Shown here: positions 9,601-16,751 of the stretch, one piece after another
Layout of the letters: each line of letters opens with the position of its first letter
How positions within the stretch are numbered: position 1 is the stretch's first letter
Origin: Saprospiraceae bacterium
GTDB taxonomy: Bacteria > Bacteroidota > Bacteroidia > Chitinophagales > Saprospiraceae
Direction of reading: 5' to 3'
Assembly: GCA_027488935.1 (NCBI GenBank)
Contig: JAIYAP010000041.1
Coordinates: 62,001-126,000, forward strand
DNA length: 64,000 nt
The notes under the pieces: model-generated
Told to the model about the DNA's origin: nothing
What the model saw: the letters and a program-made list of their open reading frames with translations, nothing else
Database searches by the model: none
Program-made: the position numbers and the translations under genes

Positions 9601-9714
9601 CGGCTGCGATCCAGATTTGTCCGCCCGCGGGATTCTCAGGCTCGATTCAGGTGCAGGCAACCAACTTGAGCGATGCTAAGTGTCTTTGTGGGCCTTAGGG
9701 TGTTTGGGGCAGGC
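9601..9714 (+). repeat. 114-bp direct repeat, right copy
   Basis: A near copy of 8377-8490. Read in the matching frame it still encodes AAIQICPPAG...LCGP and a stop, but nothing upstream of it is coding. It is therefore a detached duplicate of the 3' end of the gene at 7161. Confidence 0.9.
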
Positions 9715-9878
9715 TGAATAATCGGCTCAAAAATCAAAAAAATCGGCTCAAATCGGCTCAAATTTAGTTGACAGGTGCGCATATTTCGCGGTTTGAGTGC
9801 GGCGACCTGGTTTTATTGATTCCAATATTCCGCACCTCAATTTTGACGGAGGACAAACATGCGCTATTTAAAGGAGAA

Positions 9879-9947
9879 ATGAAAATTATTGTTGATACCA
9901 ATGTTGTTTTTGCCGTGCTCGCTGAATATCTTGATACACAATTATGA
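9879..9947 (+). pseudogene. N-terminal remnant of a PIN-domain toxin (VapC-like)
   Basis: ATG at 9879 with AAGGAG a few bases upstream, then MKIIVDTNVVFAVLA and a stop after 22 codons. MKIIVDTN is the hallmark start of PIN-domain ribonuclease toxins, with the first catalytic Asp. The other 100 or so residues are missing. It is too short for the track. The sequence after it is a repeat-rich spacer. Confidence 0.55.
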
Positions 9948-9983
9948 ACACCCAGCAAAGCGGAAACATTTGGGTAAGATATT

Positions 9984-10201
9984 CGACCTCTAGCGAGGTC
10001 GTGCGGAAAAAATAACATTTGGCGTTGCTACAAATATTTGACCTCCAAGCCTTCGAGATTCCAGGTATCTTTTTTTAAAGCGATGCTTTTAAATCATTGC
10101 ATCATTGGGCAACGCGACGACTTCGGAGAAGTCGAACATTTGTAGAAAAGATACAATGTCCGAACCCGCTAACGACTTCGGAGAAGTCGTGCATTTGTAG
10201 G
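9984..10201 (+). repeat. Cluster of three short hairpin repeats
   Basis: Three inverted repeats: CGACCTC-TAGC-GAGGTCG at 9984-10001, and CGACTTC-GGA-GAAGTCG at 10118-10134 and 10173-10189. The latter two are followed by (G)AACATTTGTAG or TGCATTTGTAG. The tails match although the stem bases change together (compensatory CCTC/GAGG against CTTC/GAAG). That is what a family of structured repeats shows. The region 9556-10299 holds no intact gene. Confidence 0.65.
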
Positions 10202-10299
10202 TCAAGCATTTGCAGGTTGGTACGATGGAAAAAAAGAACACAACCAGGAACAAAATAATTGAAAATTTTGTATTTTTAGCTAAGTTTTAAAATACGACT

Positions 10300-10464
10300 A
10301 TGACTAAGGTCCAGGCATTAATATTGGAAATCAATAAGTTAGATCAGATTGAGTTAGAACTGATCTTGAGAGAAGTTCTGGACAGGATAAATCTCAAAAA
10401 TCGCGCAGAGAAAGCATTGGATAAACTGGTAGGTATTGGGAAAGGAACATGGGAGAATAGTTAA
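10300..10464 (+). CDS. Small antitoxin-like protein, probably orphan
   Basis: A 54-residue ORF, too short for the track: MTKVQALILEINKLDQIELE...GKGTWENS. The all-helical start and the closing (V)GIGKGTW resemble small antitoxins that precede PIN or RelE toxins in Bacteroidota. In those proteins, as I recall them, the chain continues with a DAQ-like toxin-binding tail. Here a stop follows directly and no toxin gene lies downstream (the next gene is a membrane protein). Together with the PIN remnant at 9879 this suggests a decayed toxin-antitoxin locus. The family assignment is tentative. Confidence 0.45.
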   Translation: MTKVQALILEINKLDQIELELILREVLDRINLKNRAEKALDKLVGIGKGTWENS

Positions 10465-10514
10465 AGACCATTGCAAACCAACTTACTACAAACAACCCAT
10501 CACTTAGTCGACAA

Positions 10515-11168
10515 ATGCAAAGTTTAACAATTACGCAAATGGTTAAGAAACATTCGGTTTTGATATGCTTGGTCATTTCCGTGATTTTCATCGTATTAGC
10601 ATCCTTATTTTATCCCGGCGGCTCCTTGGTGGACAAAAATGCTGTCGGGTTTGACTGGTCAAAAAATTTCCTAAGCAATTTGTTTGCACCAAAAGCGATC
10701 AATGGTTTAGACAACCCTGGCAGGATTTGGGCACTGATTGGAATGGCATTCCTTGCGGTGGGTTATGGAATCTTTTTTATCAACATGTCAAAAAAGATCG
10801 CATCCAAACAATGGGCTACTATTTTAAAAGGTATAGGAGTTGCTAACATAATACTGATTTTCTTAATCGCAACACCCTTGCATGACCTGGGCGTCCTATC
10901 GATCATTTTAACATTGATTGGTTTATTTGTTATTACGGTTTTTGTCCTAAAGTCAAAACTGCATGTACTTAAATGGTGCTGTATCATTTGCTTATTGACG
11001 TATTACGTTTTCTTTACCTTTTATGGTTTTAATTACTTGGGTTTGGCGATGATCATGCAGAAAGTATATAATATAAGCTCGATGTTATTAGTTTTAGGAC
11101 TGGAGTATTTTACCAAACCCGAAGACTTTATACCAATTAAACCGGGAGAACAAAAACCAGACAGATAA
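10515..11168 (+). CDS. Multi-pass membrane protein, DUF998-like
   Basis: 217 residues with about six hydrophobic helices (around residues 15-35, 72-90, 103-120, 124-145, 150-170 and 175-195). A conserved-looking loop after the first helix reads YPGGSLVDK...DWSKNFLSNL. This helix-loop pattern resembles DUF998 membrane proteins, whose role is unknown, but I hold the family name loosely. The charged C-terminal tail (KPGEQKPDR) should be cytoplasmic. The gene stands alone between the antitoxin-like ORF and the STAS gene and does not overlap either. Confidence 0.65.
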   Translation: MQSLTITQMVKKHSVLICLVISVIFIVLASLFYPGGSLVDKNAVGFDWSKNFLSNLFAPKAINGLDNPGRIWALIGMAFLAVGYGIFFINMSKKIASKQWATILKGIGVANIILIFLIATPLHDLGVLSIILTLIGLFVITVFVLKSKLHVLKWCCIICLLTYYVFFTFYGFNYLGLAMIMQKVYNISSMLLVLGLEYFTKPEDFIPIKPGEQKPDR

Positions 11169-11244
11169 ATATACCAAGATTTAAGTGGATTTGAAGGATG
11201 GATGGATCAAAAAAGGAATAGACACGATGAATAACCGATCGGTT

Positions 11245-11277
11245 TTTGGGATTTATTAGAAGTAGGTAGTATGTTTG
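11245..11277 (+). promoter_or_regulatory. Bacteroidota-type promoter, shared motif copy 2
   Basis: TTTG at 11245-11248 and -7 box TATGTTTG at 11270-11277, spacer 21 bp. The run GGATTTATTAGAAGTAGGTAG between the boxes and GCTTTCAGATTACC after them match copies 1 and 3. The STAS gene starts 20 bp after the box. Confidence 0.6.
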
Positions 11278-11297
11278 CTTTCAGATTACCTTAACAC

Positions 11298-11684
11298 ATG
11301 AAATATTCAGTTTATAAACAAGACCATTATACGGTTTTTCAGTTGGAGGAGGAGCTCCTGAATTCAGTTGTTGCTCCAGATCTGAAGTCGGAAATTGTTA
11401 TCCTGGCAAATGAAGGTGTTAATAATTTAATTTTTGACCTCTCGGAAGTCAAATATATCGATTCTGCAGGTTTAAGTGCCATTCTTACGGTCGACCGGTT
11501 AATGAAAATCGACGGTAGCTTCGTTTTGACAGGTATTGAACAACCTGCGGTAAAAAAATTATTCGAAATTAGTCGCCTTGATAGTGTTTTGGCCATGGCT
11601 CCTTCTGTACAAGAAGCAATAGAATTCGTCTTTAAGAAAGCGCAGCAGCGAAAATTGGAAGATAAAGGTGATGAGGCCGACTGA
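11298..11684 (+). CDS. STAS-domain protein (anti-sigma factor antagonist type)
   Basis: 128 residues. A single STAS domain spans residues 5-100, with the fold markers NLIFDLSEVKYIDSAGLSAI. The Ser in DSAGL is the residue phosphorylated in SpoIIAA-like antagonists, so partner switching with an anti-sigma kinase is the expected mechanism. No RsbW-like kinase is encoded nearby. The last 20 residues are charged and probably disordered. It precedes the CHAT-NB-ARC-TPR gene by about 200 bp and shares its promoter motif with genes at 7161 and 16752. This hints at common control within the island. A link to the NLR-like protein is only positional. Confidence 0.85.
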   Translation: MKYSVYKQDHYTVFQLEEELLNSVVAPDLKSEIVILANEGVNNLIFDLSEVKYIDSAGLSAILTVDRLMKIDGSFVLTGIEQPAVKKLFEISRLDSVLAMAPSVQEAIEFVFKKAQQRKLEDKGDEAD

Positions 11685-11886
11685 AAAATTGTTTTAAAGA
11701 TATAACCTTTTATCAAAGTTTCCGAAAAATCGGGATAAAACACTAGCGGGAAAAAAGAACCTTTGTTCAACGCTTGTTTTCTGAATATTCCCTTCTATGC
11801 GGGGAACATCGGAAAACTTATTATGCTCGGAAACAGAAAAAATATTATATAAAACGCTAATTTTTAAAACCTCCGAGTTCAAAAAC

Positions 11887-14800
11887 ATGCCGATCCCAAA
11901 TAGTCAAAAAAACATAGTCTACGGCACCATAATAGCTGGCGGAGATGTCCGAATCGGAGATGACATCAATTACATCACCTACAACATCGAGCGCGATTTC
12001 AAATCGGGCAGCATCCTCTTTTTGCGCCTGGATAAAAAGGACGAGACGCATTATAACGCCCAGCTATCTGTCAAAAGCAAGCACAGCACACAAGGCACCT
12101 TAGCGACTTCGGGCGAAAAGTGGTGTGAAAATATCGAAGTAGATATTCCCCCGCAGTTGCTTGAGGCTTTGAACGATTTTCAAGCAATTAGACGCAGCAT
12201 CGATACCCAAATGCGTTTAACCGGCACGCGGGATGTGAACCCATCGAGCATCATTGCCCTTGAAAATCAGTTAGCGCAATTGATTTTCGACACCTTTTTC
12301 GCTGGCGAAATCGGCAAAGCCTGCTCCGATTTCATCCAATTGCTCGAAGAACAGCGCATCGAAGAATTGCTGTTAGCCGTTTCTGCCGATGACGAACGAA
12401 TTGTCAATTTGCCGTTTGAAATGGTACTGCCTTTGTTGTTTCCACCCAAATTGGGCGAAGCCAAAAAGAGCCTCGCCATCAACAATTTTGGTTTGGTGCG
12501 GACTAAAATGACCGCGCTCGACACCTTTAAGATGCAAGGTGACCACGCCACAGCGGCCCCATTGAAAATGCTGTTTATCACCGCTTTGCCCGAAAACCTG
12601 GACGAACGGGGTAAAATGCTGCAAATTGAAGAGGAACAAACCCGCCTCATTCAGTCGATCGGCGCATTGGAAGCAACAGGCGATAAAAAGCCTAAAATCG
12701 TGATTGAGTTTTTAGAAAATGCATCCCTCGATGAACTCGATAAAGCCCTCAAAGCACGCCAACACGATATTGTGCATATCAGCGGACATGGCGCCTATCA
12801 TGCAACCGAAAACAGAGGCGTTTTGTATTTTGAAAATGAAGACGGCGATGAAGTGCAAGTGGCTGGTGCAGCTTTAGGCGAAACGCTGCGGCAACATGCT
12901 TGCGTCAAACTTTTGATTTTGAGTGCTTGTGAAACCGCAATTGCGGGCAGTGAAGGTGGTGTGACAGAACAAGCGGCTGAATTTGGCCTGCCGAGCATTG
13001 TGGCCATGCGTTTTGCTATTACAGATGAAGGCGCAAAAGTATTTACCACCGAATTTTACACCCAATTGGCCAAAGGTTTGTCGCTCACGCGGGCGCTGGC
13101 GTATGCGCGCGAGGCATTGTTGAAAGAAATTGAGCAAAAACGAGCAAAAACGCCTCACATCCTGCACATTGCCGAATGGTTTACGCCGGTGGTGTATCAA
13201 AATCAGTCAGTGGGTGCATTGATCGATAAAACGCAGCCGTATCACTTGCCCGATCATTTTTACCCCCTCAGTAGTTTTCTCAAAACCAGGCAATCTCGCC
13301 TGATTGGCGAGGGGTTTATTGGGCGCAAACGGTATTTGATCCAGCTGCGCCAGGCGTTTCGGGCGGGGCGGCACATCTGTTTGCATGGGTTGGGCGGTTT
13401 GGGTAAAACGACTTTGGCAGAGGCATTTGCCCATAATTACGACAACCACAGCCATACCATCGTTATTTTTAGAAATGGCAATCAAATCAATGAAGCGCAT
13501 ATTCTCCAAACACTCAACAAGCGTTTTGCCAAAATCAACCCCGATTTGGCAGAACAAATACAGCAAGCGATAGACGACCCACAAACGGAAGTCTTAGAAA
13601 AACTCCAATTGCTGATCGACAACTACCTCCACGGCCGCAAAACCATTTTGATATTTGATAATGTCGAAGATGTGCAAACGGATAAAGAAGGGGCGTTTCA
13701 ACGCAGCATTGGCAGCGAAAGTTTGAGCGCATTTTTAAAGCATTTATGCGAAAACACACCCATAAATTGCCATATTCTTTGCACCACCCGCTATAAAATA
13801 GCCAATTTGGCAGAGGTGGTCGAACACCTCGCCTTAGATAAAATGGGCTATGCCGAGCAATACCGCTTGCTCAATTACTCCCAAATACTGCGGGATATCC
13901 CCCTGCAAGACAGAGACGATGTGTATAAACGCTTGGACGGACACCCACGCGGCTATGAATATTTGGAGGCTTTGTTGAACAAAGACAAAACCTTCCGTTG
14001 GCAACAAGTCCGCGCAGCCGAAGCGGATGTTTTTGAAAACCTGTTATTGGCAAAAGTATATGAACGCTTAACCGAGCGTGAAAAAGCGATGTTCCAAATG
14101 GTGGCTGTTTTTATTGCGCGGACACCTTTGGCAGCTTTAGCCGCTGTGAGCGGTGAAAAGGAAGCGGATTTATGGCCTGTTTTAAAGGCCTTGCAAGATT
14201 GGTCTCTGTGTTTTTTGGAAAAAGACGGGCGGTTTGAGGTGCATCGATTGACGCGGGAATGGATGCGGGAAAATGTTATTTCCGCTGTGAAAATTAAGGA
14301 ATGGGCGTACAAGGCAGGGGAATATTTTGAAGAACAACCTACGTGGGACGATGATGAATTAGCGCGAGAATACTATGAAATAGCAGAATCTTGGGATGAT
14401 TTCGCAAGGATTTCATTTCATTTAGAAAGACAATATGAAAGAATTGGCTTAAATCAGCGCGTTTTAGAAATAAATCAAGATGTTTTAGAAAAAAATATTG
14501 ATGATGAAAAAAATAGTGTTGCTTATTACAATATTTCCTTTTTGTTGTGGAAAACAGGTGATTATGAAAATGCACTTAGTTTTCTAAAAAAAACTTTAGA
14601 CATAGCCGAAAAAATAGGAGATACCCAAAAACAAGGGATGGTATTAAATGGTATCAGCCAAATCTATGATGCCAAAGGCGACTACGATACCGCCTTGCGC
14701 TATTTGGAACAAAGTCTTTTCATAAACCAGAAAATCGGCGACCGTCAAGGCGAGGGCACGACTTTGAATAATATCAGCCTAACCTATTCAGCCAAAGGCG

Positions 14801-15435
14801 ACTACGATACCGCCTTTCACTATTTGGAACAAAGTCTTGCCATAACGCAGCAAATCGGTGACCGTCAAGGCGAGGGTACGACTTTGAATAATATCAGCCT
14901 AATCTATTCAGCCAAAGGCGACTACGATACCGCCTTGCACTATTTGGAACAAAGTCTTGCCATAAGGCAGCAAATCGGCGACCGTCAAGGCGAGGGCGCG
15001 ACTTTGAATAATATCAGCCTAATCTATTCTTTCAAAGGCGACTACGATACCGCCTTGGGCTATTTAGAACAAAGTCTTGCCATAACGCAGCAAATCGGCG
15101 ACCGTAAAGTCGAGGGCACGACTTTGAATAATATCAGCCAAATCTATGATGCCAAAGGCGACTACGATACTGCCTTGCGCTATTTGGAACAAAGTCTTGC
15201 CATAAGGCAGCAAATCGGCGATATTGCAGGAATGGCAACAAACTTAAACAACATGGGTGCGATGCTTTTTGAACAAGAACGCTATGAAGAAGCGATACCA
15301 CTTTTGATGCAAGCCTATCAAATTTATCAAAGAATAGGTTCCCCGACTATTAAAAAAACTGAGGGGTATCTGGGTGACATTATCGAGCGCATCGGCGAAG
15401 CAAAATTCCAAGAAATCATCTCTAAAATGGAGTAA
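11887..15435 (+). CDS. CHAT-NB-ARC-TPR protein (bacterial NLR-like, putative defence protein)
   Basis: I take the Met at 11887 (MPIPNSQKNIVYG, 1182 residues). The 30 upstream residues of the track ORF look non-coding. Order of parts: a short N-terminal motif GTIIAGGDVRIGDD (about residues 12-25), a helical region, a CHAT caspase-like protease with His301 in SGHGAYH and Cys348 in LSACETA, an NB-ARC/STAND ATPase with Walker A GLGGLGKTT (Lys507) and Walker B TILIFDNVED (Asp591), a winged-helix part, then TPR repeats of 40 residues from about residue 860 to 1150. This is the logic of an NLR: the TPRs sense, the ATPase oligomerises and the CHAT domain cuts. Related bacterial proteins act in anti-phage death responses. 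The trigger and substrate here are unknown. Confidence 0.9.
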   Translation: MPIPNSQKNIVYGTIIAGGDVRIGDDINYITYNIERDFKSGSILFLRLDKKDETHYNAQLSVKSKHSTQGTLATSGEKWCENIEVDIPPQLLEALNDFQAIRRSIDTQMRLTGTRDVNPSSIIALENQLAQLIFDTFFAGEIGKACSDFIQLLEEQRIEELLLAVSADDERIVNLPFEMVLPLLFPPKLGEAKKSLAINNFGLVRTKMTALDTFKMQGDHATAAPLKMLFITALPENLDERGKMLQIEEEQTRLIQSIGALEATGDKKPKIVIEFLENASLDELDKALKARQHDIVHISGHGAYHATENRGVLYFENEDGDEVQVAGAALGETLRQHACVKLLILSACETAIAGSEGGVTEQAAEFGLPSIVAMRFAITDEGAKVFTTEFYTQLAKGLSLTRALAYAREALLKEIEQKRAKTPHILHIAEWFTPVVYQNQSVGALIDKTQPYHLPDHFYPLSSFLKTRQSRLIGEGFIGRKRYLIQLRQAFRAGRHICLHGLGGLGKTTLAEAFAHNYDNHSHTIVIFRNGNQINEAHILQTLNKRFAKINPDLAEQIQQAIDDPQTEVLEKLQLLIDNYLHGRKTILIFDNVEDVQTDKEGAFQRSIGSESLSAFLKHLCENTPINCHILCTTRYKIANLAEVVEHLALDKMGYAEQYRLLNYSQILRDIPLQDRDDVYKRLDGHPRGYEYLEALLNKDKTFRWQQVRAAEADVFENLLLAKVYERLTEREKAMFQMVAVFIARTPLAALAAVSGEKEADLWPVLKALQDWSLCFLEKDGRFEVHRLTREWMRENVISAVKIKEWAYKAGEYFEEQPTWDDDELAREYYEIAESWDDFARISFHLERQYERIGLNQRVLEINQDVLEKNIDDEKNSVAYYNISFLLWKTGDYENALSFLKKTLDIAEKIGDTQKQGMVLNGISQIYDAKGDYDTALRYLEQSLFINQKIGDRQGEGTTLNNISLTYSAKGDYDTAFHYLEQSLAITQQIGDRQGEGTTLNNISLIYSAKGDYDTALHYLEQSLAIRQQIGDRQGEGATLNNISLIYSFKGDYDTALGYLEQSLAITQQIGDRKVEGTTLNNISQIYDAKGDYDTALRYLEQSLAIRQQIGDIAGMATNLNNMGAMLFEQERYEEAIPLLMQAYQIYQRIGSPTIKKTEGYLGDIIERIGEAKFQEIISKME
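14646..15225 (+). repeat. Near-identical 120-bp tandem repeats encoding TPR units
   Basis: Five units of 120 bp, each encoding about NNISQIYDAKGDYDTALRYLEQSLAI-QQIGDRQGEGTTL. The copies differ at only a few positions, which is far less than ancient TPRs usually do. This implies recent copying or homogenisation. The gene at 18967 has the same protein unit with more diverged DNA. Confidence 0.9.
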
Positions 15436-15463
15436 ATAGAGCGGGGGATATAGGAAGCGGCAG

Positions 15464-15544
15464 TTATTCGCTCAAAACATCTGCGACAGACAGGAGCGTT
15501 AAACCTTGAATGCCAGTGTAGTCTTTGATATTATGGTTATCGGA
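15464..15544 (-). pseudogene. C-terminal remnant of a PIN-domain toxin
   Basis: Read on the minus strand, one base frame away from the end of the antitoxin-like gene, the DNA encodes SDNHNIKDYTGIQGLTLLSVADVLSE and a stop. This matches the usual C-terminal end of PIN toxins, where (T/S)xNxKDF is followed by a GLxLL strand. The first hundred codons of a toxin are missing. It fits an internal deletion that joined the antitoxin gene to the toxin tail. Confidence 0.45.
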
Positions 15545-15800
15545 AAGGTAGTTTCCTGTCTTCCCGTATGTTGCGTTGCCATTCAACAGGGTCTTCTATG
15601 CTACTGACACCGCCTATTGCTGCCAATTGTTCTAACCAATCAATGGGTGATTTACTATCAATGGTGGGCATCTTTTCAGTTTGGGAGGCTGTATTATTTC
15701 CGATCAAAACAGATAAAAAGGCATCTAATTGAGATAGATTATTGGGATTCAATTGTCCCAACTTCTGTAACACAGACTGATATAACAAGGTATCTGTCAT
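15537..15800 (-). CDS. Small antitoxin-like protein
   Basis: 87 residues. The first 35 are helical (MTDTLLYQSVLQKLGQLNPNNLSQLDAFLSVLIG), followed by a linker and PIDWLEQLAAIGGVSSIEDPVEWQR. The end reads NIREDRKLPFR. This pattern, a short helix pair and a W-Q-R-(x)-I-R-x-D-R-x-L-P tail, resembles antitoxins of Bacteroidota PIN-toxin modules. It lies opposite in strand to its neighbours. What follows is only the tail of a toxin (15464-15544), so it is probably an orphan. Family assignment is from memory of such tails and moderately sure. Confidence 0.55.
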   Translation of the reverse strand: MTDTLLYQSVLQKLGQLNPNNLSQLDAFLSVLIGNNTASQTEKMPTIDSKSPIDWLEQLAAIGGVSSIEDPVEWQRNIREDRKLPFR

Positions 15801-16008
15801 GAAAAATGCTAATTTTTTTACTAGTTTTCATACAAATCTACACCAAAAATCGAAAAAAACTACCTTTGAACTCAAAAACGAACCCTATTTTTCAATCATA
15901 AAAGCACAAACATAGCAAACGCTTGCAACCGCCACCCAATACATCCTCGACTTACTCACGGACAACGAGGAACTCAAAAAATTCCCCAAGGAATTCATAG
16001 ATGCGTCT

Positions 16009-16368
16009 GTGACATGGGTAAAATCCTGTTTTTTAATCCCCGAAGATCCAAAAACCAATGCCAAATTGGAAGACCCCAATAAGCCTATGGAGGTTAAAAA
16101 AGATATTATTCAAGACAAATTGGAGGATTTGAAGGACAACGCTCAATTTCAAAAGGAATTGAAGGAACAACTCGCCGCTTTTGAACAACAGCGCACGCGC
16201 CTTAAAAATGTGGTACACGATGCGGATATCGACGTAAAAGGCAGTGTTCATATCGGCGACAAAGGCCGTGTTTCGGGTGATCATTATGATGAAAAAAACG
16301 TCATCAAAGGCGGTACTATCAATGCGGGTGGGGATTTTCGGCTTGGGGATGATGAAAATGTGGAGTGA
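16009..16368 (+). CDS. Small protein with C-terminal Gly/Asp-rich motif; 5' end uncertain
   Basis: The track uses a GTG at 16009, but the same frame is coding-like further upstream (TQYILDLLTDNEELKKFPKEF), back to a TAG at about 15915. There is no ATG in between, so the start has been lost or is unusual. Before the TAG the frame stays open to an ATG near 15800. The visible protein has a charged helical part (about residues 25-65, QDKLEDLKDNAQFQKELKEQL), then beta-like repeats DIDVKGSVHIGDKG and a closing GGTINAGGDFRLGDD. That last motif is nearly the same as the one at the N-terminus of the CHAT-NB-ARC protein upstream. I do not recognise the family. It may be the partner or adaptor of the NLR-like protein. 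Confidence 0.5.
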   Translation: MTWVKSCFLIPEDPKTNAKLEDPNKPMEVKKDIIQDKLEDLKDNAQFQKELKEQLAAFEQQRTRLKNVVHDADIDVKGSVHIGDKGRVSGDHYDEKNVIKGGTINAGGDFRLGDDENVE

Positions 16369-16370
16369 GG

Positions 16371-16484
16371 ATGTTGCTCTTCAAAAATTATAGCATTAAT
16401 GAAGCGGCTTACGTTGTAGATGCGATGGAAGAAACGCATAGAAGTATGATTGGTGAATTAAAAAAGAAGGGAAACAAGACCTAG
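16371..16484 (+). CDS. Possible 37-residue ORF
   Basis: ATG two bases after the stop of the previous gene: MLLFKNYSINEAAYVVDAME...KKKGNKT. Too short for the track and without a recognised family. Tight spacing is the only support. The rest of the stretch up to 16577 holds a 26-codon ORF (MPKFKTQSQRR...) that I would not call a gene. Confidence 0.2.
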   Translation: MLLFKNYSINEAAYVVDAMEETHRSMIGELKKKGNKT

Positions 16485-16577
16485 TATGCCCAAGTTCAAG
16501 ACTCAAAGCCAACGCAGGGCAGTGTTTATTCAGTGCTGGGTCAAAAAGGAATTGGTGGCTGAATAATTGGTTGGTTT

Positions 16578-16609
16578 TTTGAATTTATTAGAAGTGTGTT
16601 GTATGTTTG
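16578..16609 (+). promoter_or_regulatory. Bacteroidota-type promoter, shared motif copy 3
   Basis: TTTG at 16578-16581, spacer 20 bp, -7 box TATGTTTG at 16602-16609. AATTTATTAGAAGTGTG between the boxes and GCTTTCGGATTGCCG after them match copies 1 and 2. It heads the AT-rich plus-strand gene run, with about 140 bp to the first ATG at 16752. Confidence 0.6.
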
Positions 16610-16751
16610 CTTTCGGATTGCCGCAACTGACTTGTATTAGGCTTTTGAATTAAGTGATTGATTTAAAAAGGGGTATTACTGCGTAGGTATTTGGGATATA
16701 CGTAGTAGAAGTTGCGGTAGTTCGCTATAACAAAAACAAAATATAATAAAA

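Noticed and set aside
9764-10018. Minus-strand ORF of 84 residues
   Set aside because: It overlaps the PIN remnant and a hairpin repeat and has no recognisable features.
14646-15225. CRISPR array or intergenic tandem repeat
   Set aside because: The 120-bp units keep frame inside a long gene and encode TPRs. There are no short repeats with unique spacers.
15885-16284. Minus-strand ORFs of 64 and 83 residues
   Set aside because: Shadows of the plus-strand gene at 16009, whose charged helical and motif-bearing protein reads better.
16487-16567. 26-codon ORF (MPKFKTQSQRR...)
   Set aside because: Too short, no neighbour or motif support. It may be a fragment of a lost gene.
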